DNA of 64,000 bases, taken from positions 55,112 through 119,111 of the forward strand of contig NZ_BMTD01000024.1 in assembly GCF_014649495.1 (NCBI RefSeq). Reading direction: 5' to 3'. Position 1 is the stretch's first letter. Every line of letters starts with the position of its first letter. Source of the DNA: Streptomyces filipinensis (GTDB lineage Bacteria; Actinomycetota; Actinomycetes; Streptomycetales; Streptomycetaceae). A program made the position numbers and the translations under genes. Below, in pieces: positions 43,140 to 52,538 of the stretch. The notes beneath the pieces were generated by a model. The model searched no databases. It worked only from the letters and a program-made list of their open reading frames with translations, and had not been told where the DNA came from.

Positions 43140-45344
43140 TCAGGCGTGCAGGCGCGGGAGGACCCGGTCGAGCCGACGAGGTATCCACCAGTTCGCCCGG
43201 CCGATGAGGAACATGGCGGACGGCACGAGGATCAGGCGGACCACCGTGGCGTCGATGATCACGCTGATCGCCAGCCCCAGGGCGAGCATCTTCACGACCA
43301 CGGTCGGTGAGGCGGTGAAGGACAGGAACACCGCGGTCATGATGAAGGCCGCCGCGGAGATCACGCGCGCCGTCGCCGACAGCCCCTCCCCCACGGCGAG
43401 CCGGTTGTCACCGGTGCGGTGCCAGGCCTCGGCGATCCGGGACAGCAGGAAGATCTCGTAGTCCATGGACAGCCCGAAGACGATGGCGAACATCATCATC
43501 GGCACGTACGACTCGATGGGTACCGGCTCCGAGAGCCCGAGCAGTGCGTCGCCCCAGCCCCACTGGAAGACCGCGACGAGCACGCCGTAGGACGCGGCCG
43601 TGGTGCAGAGGTTCAGCACGACGGCCTTGAGCGGGATCACGAGGCTGCGGAAGACCGTCATGAGCAGCAGGAAGGCGAGGACCAGGACGATGCCGATGAC
43701 GATGGGAAGCCGTGTGCCGACCGTGTCCCGGAAGTCGGCCTGGCCGGCCACGGTTCCGGTGAGGTAGGCCTCGGCGCCGGTGTCGTGGAGGGCCTTCGGC
43801 AGTGCCTGCTCGGAGAGGGTGTCGAGCAGGTCGCCGGTCGCGGCGTCCTGGGGGCCGGTGGTCGGGGTGAGCGTGGTCACGAGGACCCTCCCGTCGGCGC
43901 TCGCCTTGACGGGGGTGAAGGCGGCCACGCCGTGGGTGGTCCTCAGGGCCGTGGTCACGTCGTCCGTGATCCGGTCGACGGACGCCTTCGCACCGCTCAC
44001 GTCGACGACGGCGACGATCGGGCCGTTCGCCCCCGCCCCGAAGCCCTGCCCGTCGGCGTGCGCGATCCAGTCGTACGCGGTTCGGGTGCTGCTGCCGGGT
44101 CGGTCGGCGCCGGCGTCGACGTGTCCGAGGCGCATCGAGAGCAAGGGCAGGGAGCACACGCCGAGGATGGCGACGCCCGCGGCGAGGAACATCCACGGGG
44201 ACCGGGCGACGCGGTTCGCGTAGCGGTTTCGGCCGTCGCCGGCCGCCGTGCCCTCCGCGACCGGGCGGCGCAGCCGGAGCCGGTCGATGCGCCCGCCGAC
44301 CAGTCCCAGGGCTGCCGGTACGAGGGTGAGGGCGGCAGCGGCGGTGACGACGACGGCGAGGGTGGCCGCGAGGCCGATCTTGCCGATGAAGGTCAGCCCA
44401 CAGGCGTAGAGACTGAGCATGGCGACGGCCACGGTCAGGGCGGCGATGAGGACGGCACGTCCGCTGGTGTGCGCGGTGCGGGCCGCGGCGTCGACCGGGT
44501 CGCGCCCGTCGATGAGGTCCTGGCGGAAGCGCGTCGTCAGAAACAGGGCGTAGTCGATGCCGACGCCCAGGCCGATCATGCCGGCGAGGGTGGTGGCCGA
44601 GGTCGCGAAGGAGAGTGTGGCGGCGACGATGCCCACGATGCCGAGGCCGACGCCGACGCTGATGAGCGCGGTGATCAGCGGCAGCAGGGCGGCGAGGACG
44701 CTGCCGAAGGCCAGCAGCAGGATGACCAGGGCGGTGACGACGCCTACGCCCTCGCTCAGCTTGTCGTCGGCCGGTGCACGGACCACCTGATCCAGATCGC
44801 CGCCGTAGGCGACGCCGAGTCCCGCCGCGCGGGCGGGCCCGGTCGCCTTGTCCAGTTGCCCGGTGTAGTCGTGGCCGAGGTTCTTCAGCTGCTCGTCGAA
44901 GGAGACGGTGATGTACGCGGTACGTCCGTCAGTGCTGGTGACGGGCGTGGAGACGGCGGTGACGTGCGGCAGATCGCGCAGGTCGGCCAGGGTCCGGTCG
45001 AGCGCGGATCGCTGGTCGGCCAGGGTGCCGGACCCGGTGTGGAACACGATCTTGCCGCCCGGCCTGCCCGCCTGCGGCATCGAGGTGGCGAGGAGGTCGG
45101 AGCCGGTGTGGGAGGCGGTGCCGGGCAGGCTGACCTGGTCGCTGAAGGTGGGCGCGGCGAGGTGCCGTCCGGCCAGGGCGCCGACGAGGACCAGCAGCCA
45201 GGCGGCGATCACCGCTGCCGGGTGGCGGGCGCAGAAGCCGCCGATGCGGCCGAGTCCGCGGCGGGCCGCGGCGAAGTCCGTCGCCGGACGCGCGGCGGTG
45301 TGCGCTCCGGTCGGCGTGGGTGGGTGCTGCAGAGGTCGGGCCAC
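43140..45344 (-). CDS. MMPL-family RND transporter
   Basis: 734 residues from GTG 45344, with GGAGG five bases upstream. Two copies of the MMPL module: a first transmembrane helix (AVIAAWLLVLVGALAG), a periplasmic porter domain, then LLLAFGSVLAALLPLITALISVGVGLGIVGI and MIGLGVGIDYALFLTTRFRQDL. The second half repeats this with FGLSMDYEIFLLSRIAEAW. The GxxxDY motifs in both halves carry the proton-relay Asp-Tyr pair of MmpL3-type transporters. It exports lipids or lipophilic drugs. It is divergent from a TetR gene with TGTCA/TGACA operators between them, and the LmeA-like gene follows in the operon. Confidence 0.94.
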   Translation of the reverse strand: MARPLQHPPTPTGAHTAARPATDFAAARRGLGRIGGFCARHPAAVIAAWLLVLVGALAGRHLAAPTFSDQVSLPGTASHTGSDLLATSMPQAGRPGGKIVFHTGSGTLADQRSALDRTLADLRDLPHVTAVSTPVTSTDGRTAYITVSFDEQLKNLGHDYTGQLDKATGPARAAGLGVAYGGDLDQVVRAPADDKLSEGVGVVTALVILLLAFGSVLAALLPLITALISVGVGLGIVGIVAATLSFATSATTLAGMIGLGVGIDYALFLTTRFRQDLIDGRDPVDAAARTAHTSGRAVLIAALTVAVAMLSLYACGLTFIGKIGLAATLAVVVTAAAALTLVPAALGLVGGRIDRLRLRRPVAEGTAAGDGRNRYANRVARSPWMFLAAGVAILGVCSLPLLSMRLGHVDAGADRPGSSTRTAYDWIAHADGQGFGAGANGPIVAVVDVSGAKASVDRITDDVTTALRTTHGVAAFTPVKASADGRVLVTTLTPTTGPQDAATGDLLDTLSEQALPKALHDTGAEAYLTGTVAGQADFRDTVGTRLPIVIGIVLVLAFLLLMTVFRSLVIPLKAVVLNLCTTAASYGVLVAVFQWGWGDALLGLSEPVPIESYVPMMMFAIVFGLSMDYEIFLLSRIAEAWHRTGDNRLAVGEGLSATARVISAAAFIMTAVFLSFTASPTVVVKMLALGLAISVIIDATVVRLILVPSAMFLIGRANWWIPRRLDRVLPRLHA

Positions 45345-45361
45345 TGTGGCCTCCAAGGAAA

Positions 45362-45415
45362 GTGTCACGAGTGACACGAACTCTAGAGACAAAGTGGCAC
45401 TGATGACAATTGGCA
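45362..45415. promoter_or_regulatory. TetR operators near the MMPL start
   Basis: GTGTCAC-GA-GTGACAC (45362-45377) is a perfect 7-bp-arm inverted repeat just upstream of the MMPL start. A weaker related site TGACAATTGGCA lies at 45404-45415. The TGTCA/TGACA half-sites recur near the TetR gene. Confidence 0.65.
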
Positions 45416-45491
45416 GTCGTGCCATTCGCAGGTGCGACGCACCTGGGAGGGCATACGCACCAGGCGCGACGGCCGGGGGGAATGGCACGTG

Positions 45492-45503
45492 TGTCAATTG
45501 ACA
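45492..45503. promoter_or_regulatory. TetR autoregulatory operator
   Basis: TGTCAATTGACA is a perfect 12-bp palindrome, 30 bases before the TetR start. It shares TGTCA/TGACA half-sites with the repeats near the MMPL gene. Confidence 0.6.
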
Positions 45504-45533
45504 GTCACGCCACCATGGCGGGAGGCTTCGGAC

Positions 45534-46157
45534 ATGCCGAGTGAGATCGCCCCCGCCGGACTGCGCGAACGCAAGAAAGAGGAGACGCGGCGCCGCCTGC
45601 TGGAAGGGGCCGCGCGCCTGTTCGGGCAACGTGGCTTCGAGGCCACCACGGTTGCCGACATCGCCGCATACGCCAACGTCTCCGTGCGCACCTTCTTCCG
45701 CTACTTCGAGAGCAAGGAGGCGCTGCTGCTGCCGGACGGCGTCGAGATCTTCGCCTACGTAGAGAACGCTCTGGCCCGGCGTCCGGCACACGAGGAGCCC
45801 CTGGACGCGGTGTGCAACGCCCTGCTGGAGGCGGCCGAGCCGTTCGCCGCCTCCACTCTGACCGCCCTCAGCCATCCGGTCCAGGACATCGAGAACGTCG
45901 TCACGGCCCGGCTCGTCCAGGCCTTCTCCGACTTCGAGGAGCGCCTCACCGTCCTGGTGGAGCGCAGACTGCCACCGGACACACCGGACGCCGACCTGAC
46001 GGCCGCGGTGATCGCGTGCGCCGCCCTGTCCGCGGTGCGTGCCGTGCTACGCACCCGCAGGGCGCGCCGGGCGTCCGGCCTCACGGACACGGGCCCAGCG
46101 CCCCTGCCGCGTGCCTTCGGCATACTGCGCGGGATCGCCTCTCACGAACGCCCCTGA
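45534..46157 (+). CDS. TetR-family transcriptional regulator
   Basis: 207 residues from ATG 45534 with GGGAGG eight bases upstream; the frame is open earlier but covers the operator. N-terminal HTH: LRERKKEETRRRLLEGAARLFGQRGFEATTVADIAAYANVSVRTFFRYFESKEAL. The C-terminal ligand domain is helical and Arg/Ala-rich. It is divergent from the MMPL-LmeA operon, and matching TGTCA/TGACA repeats lie before both genes, so it very probably represses both. Confidence 0.94.
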   Translation: MPSEIAPAGLRERKKEETRRRLLEGAARLFGQRGFEATTVADIAAYANVSVRTFFRYFESKEALLLPDGVEIFAYVENALARRPAHEEPLDAVCNALLEAAEPFAASTLTALSHPVQDIENVVTARLVQAFSDFEERLTVLVERRLPPDTPDADLTAAVIACAALSAVRAVLRTRRARRASGLTDTGPAPLPRAFGILRGIASHERP

Positions 46158-46439
46158 CAGCGAGCCAGGGGCTGGTGGCCGGGGCGGGACCGGCACGGCG
46201 CATCGTCCGCCTGTCCACGGTGCAGTTCGCGGCACGTTCGTCGCCCGGCTCCCTCGTCGTACGGACTTCGGAACCGGGTGTCGGCTCGGCGGCGGACACG
46301 GCGACCAGTTCCTTCACCACCACTCGTCAGCCGGCCCGGCCCTCGCACCACATGACGGCGGGGGCGCGAACAGCCAGCCGCCACAGACGACTTACGCCCT
46401 GTTCCGCTCGCGTGAGAGCAGGCTGCTAAGGTCGCGATC

Positions 46440-47762
46440 ATGGGCACCAGTCATCCACTCACCCTCGCTGAATGGACGACCCGCAACGCGGTCCGTCTCA
46501 CCGCTGACGATCCCGATGCCCCGTTCGACGACCTGGCGATGCTGCACCGACTCGTCGGCGACGCGCGAGTGGTCGCTCTCGGCGAGAACTCCCACCAGAT
46601 ACGTGAGTTCGGACTGCTCCGTGAACGGATACTGCGCTTCCTCGTCCGGGAATGCGGATTCACCGTCTACGCCGTGGAGTTCGGGGCTGCCTCCGGCCGG
46701 GCGGTCGATGCCTGGGTTCAGGGTGGCGACGGCGACCTCGACACGTTGCTCACGCCCCGTGCGGACGGCTACCCCGGCCAGTCCGCAGAGGGCCGCGACA
46801 CCTTGCGATGGCTGCGCTCCCACAACGCCACGGCACCGCACCCGGTCCGCTTCGCCGGACTCGACATCCCGGCAGCCGGCGGCTCCCTGGCGCCCGCCCT
46901 GGAGCCGGTCGCCAGGTATCTGGGTGAAGTCGATCCCGGCGCAGTGCGCTACGCCCGGACCGCCCTGGAACTGGCGGAGCCGCTCGCGGGCGGCTCGGGC
47001 CTCGTCTCCGCCCACGCCCGCGTCGCCCTCGGCCCCGAGCCGCAGGACCGGCTCTCGGCAACGCTCGGCCGGCTGCTCAACCGCGTCACGGCCATGCGCG
47101 AGATCTACATCCAGCGCGGCGGCCACCACGCCTACGACCGCGCACTCTCGGACGTCTGGGCAGCCTGGCGCACCGACCAGATGCAGCGCGCGATGTCCGA
47201 ACTGCTCAGTGGCGCACCGGACGCCGCCGATCTCGCCGCCCGCGACCGCTACCTGGCCGACAGTGTGCTGGAGCTGCTCGACCGGTCCGCACCCGGCACC
47301 CGCATCGTGGTCACCGCGCACAACGCCCACATTCAGCGCACCACGAGCCCCGAGGGCAGCCCGCTTCCGCGTATCCCCATGGGGCACGCCCTCGCCCGGG
47401 AACTCGGCACGGACTACGTGTCCGTGGCACTGACCAGCGGCGGCGGCCGGACCGTGCGGAACGTACCCGATCCGGCGCATCCCGCCGGGATGCGCCAGTC
47501 CGCAGCCGACGCCCCGGCGGCGACCCCCGACAGCCTTGAGGCCCTGTTCTCGGCGGTGCCGGAGGCACCAGCACTGGTGGACCTCCGCGCACTGCGCGCG
47601 CACGCCCGGCGCCACGACCTGCCGGAGCCCACCCGCATCCGCATGGACGACGGCTTTCTTCCCGTTCCCGCCCTGGACGCCTACGACGCGGCGGCCAGCG
47701 TGCCCCGCACCACGCTCACGGCGGACTTCGGCGAGCAGAACGTGCCCCGGCCGTCCCCTTGA
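46440..47762 (+). CDS. Erythromycin-esterase-family protein
   Basis: 440 residues from ATG 46440. A TAAGGT -10 box at 46427-46432 leaves only seven bases before the ATG and there is no ribosome site, so the mRNA is probably leaderless. The family signature is present: VVALGENSHQIREF (Glu49, His52), VYAVEF (Glu80) and HNAHIQRT in the C-terminal half. Ere enzymes hydrolyse the lactone ring of macrolides; streptomycete relatives are often uncharacterised, so activity is not certain. The stop lies within a few bases of an ISL3 remnant, and the C-terminal 40 residues may be affected by it. Confidence 0.88.
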   Translation: MGTSHPLTLAEWTTRNAVRLTADDPDAPFDDLAMLHRLVGDARVVALGENSHQIREFGLLRERILRFLVRECGFTVYAVEFGAASGRAVDAWVQGGDGDLDTLLTPRADGYPGQSAEGRDTLRWLRSHNATAPHPVRFAGLDIPAAGGSLAPALEPVARYLGEVDPGAVRYARTALELAEPLAGGSGLVSAHARVALGPEPQDRLSATLGRLLNRVTAMREIYIQRGGHHAYDRALSDVWAAWRTDQMQRAMSELLSGAPDAADLAARDRYLADSVLELLDRSAPGTRIVVTAHNAHIQRTTSPEGSPLPRIPMGHALARELGTDYVSVALTSGGGRTVRNVPDPAHPAGMRQSAADAPAATPDSLEALFSAVPEAPALVDLRALRAHARRHDLPEPTRIRMDDGFLPVPALDAYDAAASVPRTTLTADFGEQNVPRPSP

Positions 47763-47880
47763 GGAATGGATCCGGCAGGCCGAGAAGGACGCACCGAAGC
47801 CGATGAAGGGCTACGTCGGCTTCCTGCGCCAGGACCTCCCCGCCGTCACCGCCGGACTCTCCCTGCCGATGCCCCCTCGG
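47755..47880 (+). pseudogene. ISL3-family transposase C-terminal remnant
   Basis: In the frame shifted from the Ere gene, this reads PLEEWIRQAEKDAPKPMKGY, then VGFLRQDLPAVTAGLSLP. This corresponds to the WIxxAE...FxxxLxxDxxAVxAGLTLPxS block near the C-terminus of ISL3 transposases. The catalytic part is missing. It overlaps the end of the Ere-like gene. Confidence 0.55.
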
Positions 47881-47997
47881 GAGGAACAGCCGACTGCCCT
47901 GGCGTCTGGGTGCCTTTCTTGACGGGTCCTACACCGCGGGGGTTCCTGCCTCTACGCGCTGACCTGGGGTTTCACAGAGCTTCGGACAGAGCCGACT

Positions 47998-50900
47998 TCA
48001 CGAATCGCCCTCACCTACGAGTCTCAGCAGGGCGGTGAGGGTCTTGGTGAGGCGTTCGGTCACCGGGTGCGCGGGGTCCAGCTCGCGTACGGCGCGCCGG
48101 TGTGCGTCCTGGAGCAGGGGGACGGCTTCCGGCACGCGCTGCAGTCGGTGCAGGCAGAGCGCGAGGTTGTGGACCGCGGCGAGCGTGTCGGGGTCGTCGT
48201 CGCCGCGGACCCGCCGGGACCGGGCCACGTTTTCCTCGTGGACGCCGTACGCCTCCTGGTGCCTGCCCAGATAGTTGAGTGTGACGGCGAGGGCGTTGGA
48301 CAGGCGGAGGGAGTCGGGGTGCTCGGCTCCCGGCGTGCGGGACCAGGTCTGCCGCAGTGAGACGATCAGGTCGTGTGCCGGCTGGTGCTGTCCGCTCGCC
48401 ATCAGGTAGTCGACGGCTTGCAGCAGTCGCGGGCGGAGTTCCGGCCGCTCGGCCGCCCTGAGGTGGCCGGTGGTCAGGTGCGCGGTGAACAGGGACCACA
48501 TGCGCCACGCGTCGGGGACGTCGGGCCGGCCGATGTCGACGGCGGCGAGAAAGGCGGCGACCTTGCGCGACACCGCTTCCTCGTCGGTCCGGGCGCGGAG
48601 CAGCGCCTGGGTGAGCCGGTGGACCCGGAAGGTGTCGTCCTCCACGTCCGCCAGGCCCCGACGAGCCAGCTGCCGAAGGGTTGCGTCGGGCGGCGGCGAA
48701 TCCAGCGGGAACGCGGGGAGCGCGTACTGCTGAAGGAGACCCGGCACCCAGGTCACGGGGATGGGCTCGGGGCCGAGGTGCGCCGTCATGCGCAGGAGGT
48801 CCATGGCGACGAGGTCTTCCTGGCCCAGGCGGGTGACGGCCTGTGAGACAGGAGGCAGGTCATGGTAGTCGGGCACACCTGTCCTGTGGGCTTCGACGGC
48901 TCGGGCGAGAGCGAGGGGGTGGTCTCCCAGTTCTTCGGCGCGCAGGTAGGCCTCCCCAGAGGTCACTCCCAGCCGCTCGGTGAGGAACTCCACTGCTTCG
49001 AGGCGTGTGAACCCCTCCACGCGAGTCGGACGGGCGTGCTCCGCCCACGCGGGGTTCCTCGATGTGATCAGGACGTGGCCGGGCCCGTCAGGAACGTATC
49101 GGTCGGCCGCCTCCGGGTCCTCCACGCCGTCGAGAACGATCAGCCAGTCGTCACGCGTCCGGAGATGCTCGAACAGCGCCGGCATCCTGTCGGCGACCAC
49201 CCTGCGGGTCATCCGGATACCGAGGTGGAAGCCCAGTTCCGCGTACTGGCGGGGGATCCGCTCGTGGTCCTCGGCGTCGATCCACCAGACCACGTGGTAG
49301 AGGCCGGCGAAACGGTGGGCGTACTCGACCGCGATGTCGGTCTTGCCGACGCCGACCTGGCCGTGCAGCACCTGCACGGCGCCCCGGTCCTCCGACGTGA
49401 AGACATCACGCAGGTACGCGAGTACGGCCTCCCGTCCGGTGAAGTCCGGATCGCGGCGCCCGACGTTCCAGGTGCCGGGCGCCGACAGGTGGGTGGGCAG
49501 AGGGGGGCGTCGGAAAGACGGGGGCGGCAGGGGGGACGGGAAAGGTGCACCCGGTCCGGCCACCGCGCTGTGGACCGCGTCCAGCAGGGCGGCCCGCGCG
49601 GCCGGTTCGTCAAGACCGAAGAGGTCGCGGCGCGGCACGCCCCGCAGGGACTTTGGCAGGTCTTCGGCAGCCAAGTCCTCCACGGCCAGCGGGATGACGC
49701 GGTACCCGCTCAGGAAGAAGCCGGTACCGAGTCCGCCCCGTCCCGGTGCGGCATAGGCCTTGGACAGCAGCATGATCACGGCGTCGGCGCTCCGCGCGGC
49801 GCTGTGCAGGTGCCGCGCGAACGCGTCCTCCGGGGAAACCTCGGCCACGTCCAGGACGGCGTCGTGCCCCACCGCCTTCAGGTGCCAGACGATCCACTCG
49901 GCCCAGGGGCGGTCGACACCGGCGTAGCTGATCAGCAGGGTCCGGGGAGCGGTGGTCTCCGGCCCGGGCGGATATCCGGGGCGCCCGTCGGAGAAGCGCG
50001 GGGCGGATGCGTTCGCGTGGGCTCGGAGGACCCGGGAGACGTGTGCGGCGGAAGGCCGTGCACGCGGATCCGGGTCCACGCACCGCCGTAGGACGCGTTG
50101 CACGTCGTCATCCGCGAAGCCCGGCCGCATGGTGAGCAGCAGGACGCCGAGTGCGAAGACGTCGGACGCTTCCGTGGGCCGGGTGAGGCCTGAGGCTTCC
50201 AGCTCGGGTGCGAGGTAGGCGTCGTCCAGGCCGGGCGCCGGGTGCTGCCGGCTCGGGACGCCGTCGATCGTGGCGGTCGCCCAGTCCGTGATGAGCACTT
50301 CCTTCTCGGTGACGAGCACGCGGTCCGGGGTCAGTGCGCCGTGGACGATCCGTTTGCTGTGCGCGCGGGCCACTCCGGCGGCCAGTTTGGCACCCGTCGG
50401 GGCGAACTGCGTCTCGCTGAGGAGCCCGTCACGCAGCAGCGCTTCGAGAGTCTGGGCCGGTTGCCCGATCGCGATCCGTTCCTTCAGGGTCTCGGGCGGC
50501 TGACCGCTCGCGATCCGCACGTGGGGGTCGACCGCCAGCCACGGCACGTCGTCCAGTTCCAGCCGCCAGAGCCTGGGCGCGCTGAGACCGATCAGGCGTA
50601 CCAGTGCCGTCGCCTCGGTGCGGGCCAGCTCCCTGTCGACGGTGCGGTCCCCGCTGCGGGGGACCCGCAGCAGCGCGAGGCGGTCGGGGTCCGGTGCGTG
50701 TCGAGGGGACCGTGCCAGGTACTGCACGACGTGCCCGTGGACGGTGCTGCCGCGAGCGAACGGGGTGTACGGGCCCAGCCGTGCCGGGTCGTCCTCCCGC
50801 AGGTTCTGCCATGGCGAGCCCGGCCGGTCGACGAGTCCGCGGACGTCGGCCCTGCCGCTTTCCGCAGACGGCGGCAGAGGGGACGTGGGCGCCGGGGCGG

Positions 50901-52536
50901 TGGACAGGCCGAGGCGCCGCAGCAGGCGCTCGTCGGCGACCGTGAACGGCTGTCCCGTCGCGCTGACCTGGCCGGGGCCGTGCTCGTGTGCCAGCCAGGC
51001 GGCGAAGTCGGGTGCCCCACCCCCCAGTTCGGTGAGACGGGCGCCGAGCGCCCGGCTGGTCCGCAGCAGTTCACTCGCCGGTGCGGTGCTCAGCAAGATG
51101 CGCCGGGTGTCCTCGGGGAAGTCGAAGACGCGCTGTTCCGGGTGGGTGCGGTCACCGCCTGTGTCCGTGCGGCGCATCAGGCCGCCGAGGAAGACCTCCG
51201 CCAGGTGGCTGGTGTCGACGTGGTCCCCGAGTACGTCCTGGATCAGCCGCATGACCGGCACGGTCACCGGTGCGACGGCTGCCACGTGGGCGGCGAGACG
51301 GTAGGCCTCGGGGGTGGCCGCCGCGCGGAAGCGCAGCACGTCGTGGCCGACGTCCTGGGGGTCCGGCCAGGGCGCGGCGGGCAGGGCGGGCGGTAGGGGG
51401 GCGAGGAGGCGCAGTCGCTCGCTGGCACCGGTGGAGCCGATGAGCCGGGCCCAGGCCTCGACCACGGACGCCGACGGTTCCAGGACGGGGACGGGCAGTC
51501 CGTCGAACGGGGCCAGTTCCGGCGGCAGGACCGGATCGCGGATCTGCCACGTGTGGTTGGCGGCTCCCGCGCGCCGGGTGGTCACCTGCCACAGCCGGCC
51601 GTGGATGCCCGAGTTCTCGCGCAGCGGTTCCGGCAGGGTGTGCATCACGGCGGTCGGGCCGTGCCGGGCCAGGCGCGCGAGGACGGCGTGCATCCGCCCG
51701 TCCTGCCAGGCCGTTCCGACGCCGTCGCTCATCACCAGCAGCAGCGTGCTGCCGGCGGCGGCGTCGGTGGCGTTCACGGTGGGCGTGGCGCCGTGGTCGT
51801 CGCCGAGGTAGGGGCGCGCGGAGATCCGCGGGGCGCGCCGGCTGCGGGTGTCGAGACCGTGCACGCGCACGGTGCGGAAGGCTCCGCTGCGTTCGAGGAG
51901 CTGCCGTACCTCGGTGACCAGACGGCGCCACAGCAGCATGGACACGCCGTCGTCGACCAGCATCACCAGATCGAGCCATCGGGTGCGGGCCGGGCGCAGG
52001 ACGGGGTCCAGGAGTCCGGTCTCCGCCACGGCCGTCACGGTCGCCCGCTCGTCCAGTTCCCAGGCGCGCGGATCGGGGCGGCTGCGTTTGAGAGGCCGCA
52101 GGGCCCGGCTCAACGGCAGTTCCTCCCGCGTCAGCACCTTGCCCTCCGGGATGCGGAGCGGAAGCGCGGGAGAGGTCTGCTGGTGCCCGGCGCCGTCGGC
52201 CGCGTGCAGTGCGCCGCCGGACCCGTCCGGGCCGCGCGGCCGTGTGGAGGTGCGGGCCGACCGGTCCGCCGCGGTGTTCTCCGCGGGCCGGTTCACGGAG
52301 GTCGACGGCCGGGGGGCCGTGGGGTGCCGTCGGCCCGGGTCCCGCGAACCTTCTGCGTCGGACCGCCCCTCGGCTCCAGGGCGTGCGGTGTCGTCCGTCC
52401 GCCCGGCCGCGCGGGCCAGCGGCGCCGCGCCGCCGGGGGGCATGTGCCGGGCCAGCCACAGGATGTCGAGCAGTTCCTCGGCGGACACCGGGATCCCGCC
52501 GTCCGCCAGTACCTTCAGGAGCGCTTCGGGCATCAT
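47998..52536 (-). CDS. VMAP-system effector: SAV_2336N/vWA-pseudokinase-TIR-NB-ARC-TPR fusion
   Basis: 1512 residues from ATG 52536, two bases after the MoxR stop (52539). Domain order: SAV_2336-type N-terminus (ALLKVLADGGIPVSAEELLDILWLA); Pro/Ser-rich linker; vWA-like domain (LDLVMLVDDGVSM, about 185); helical region; protein-kinase-like domain near 690-790, where the catalytic loop is HGALTPDRVLV (no HRD Asp) and the metal loop is TDW; TIR-like domain from about 868 (LLISYAGVDRPWAEW) whose usual catalytic EW/Glu stretch is replaced by GLGTGFFLSG; NB-ARC with Walker A GQVGVGKTD (about 1062) and Walker B LIVLDGVED (about 1137); C-terminal TPRs (1380-1510). The kinase is a pseudokinase and the TIR may be signalling-only. 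It acts with the MoxR and trypsin-VMAP proteins. Confidence 0.88.
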   Translation of the reverse strand: MMPEALLKVLADGGIPVSAEELLDILWLARHMPPGGAAPLARAAGRTDDTARPGAEGRSDAEGSRDPGRRHPTAPRPSTSVNRPAENTAADRSARTSTRPRGPDGSGGALHAADGAGHQQTSPALPLRIPEGKVLTREELPLSRALRPLKRSRPDPRAWELDERATVTAVAETGLLDPVLRPARTRWLDLVMLVDDGVSMLLWRRLVTEVRQLLERSGAFRTVRVHGLDTRSRRAPRISARPYLGDDHGATPTVNATDAAAGSTLLLVMSDGVGTAWQDGRMHAVLARLARHGPTAVMHTLPEPLRENSGIHGRLWQVTTRRAGAANHTWQIRDPVLPPELAPFDGLPVPVLEPSASVVEAWARLIGSTGASERLRLLAPLPPALPAAPWPDPQDVGHDVLRFRAAATPEAYRLAAHVAAVAPVTVPVMRLIQDVLGDHVDTSHLAEVFLGGLMRRTDTGGDRTHPEQRVFDFPEDTRRILLSTAPASELLRTSRALGARLTELGGGAPDFAAWLAHEHGPGQVSATGQPFTVADERLLRRLGLSTAPAPTSPLPPSAESGRADVRGLVDRPGSPWQNLREDDPARLGPYTPFARGSTVHGHVVQYLARSPRHAPDPDRLALLRVPRSGDRTVDRELARTEATALVRLIGLSAPRLWRLELDDVPWLAVDPHVRIASGQPPETLKERIAIGQPAQTLEALLRDGLLSETQFAPTGAKLAAGVARAHSKRIVHGALTPDRVLVTEKEVLITDWATATIDGVPSRQHPAPGLDDAYLAPELEASGLTRPTEASDVFALGVLLLTMRPGFADDDVQRVLRRCVDPDPRARPSAAHVSRVLRAHANASAPRFSDGRPGYPPGPETTAPRTLLISYAGVDRPWAEWIVWHLKAVGHDAVLDVAEVSPEDAFARHLHSAARSADAVIMLLSKAYAAPGRGGLGTGFFLSGYRVIPLAVEDLAAEDLPKSLRGVPRRDLFGLDEPAARAALLDAVHSAVAGPGAPFPSPLPPPSFRRPPLPTHLSAPGTWNVGRRDPDFTGREAVLAYLRDVFTSEDRGAVQVLHGQVGVGKTDIAVEYAHRFAGLYHVVWWIDAEDHERIPRQYAELGFHLGIRMTRRVVADRMPALFEHLRTRDDWLIVLDGVEDPEAADRYVPDGPGHVLITSRNPAWAEHARPTRVEGFTRLEAVEFLTERLGVTSGEAYLRAEELGDHPLALARAVEAHRTGVPDYHDLPPVSQAVTRLGQEDLVAMDLLRMTAHLGPEPIPVTWVPGLLQQYALPAFPLDSPPPDATLRQLARRGLADVEDDTFRVHRLTQALLRARTDEEAVSRKVAAFLAAVDIGRPDVPDAWRMWSLFTAHLTTGHLRAAERPELRPRLLQAVDYLMASGQHQPAHDLIVSLRQTWSRTPGAEHPDSLRLSNALAVTLNYLGRHQEAYGVHEENVARSRRVRGDDDPDTLAAVHNLALCLHRLQRVPEAVPLLQDAHRRAVRELDPAHPVTERLTKTLTALLRLVGEGDS

Positions 52537-52538
52537 GG

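Noticed and set aside
43419..45374. A 651-codon plus-strand open frame
   Set aside because: Antisense of the MMPL gene; extremely Gly/Asp/Glu-rich, as expected for a shadow.
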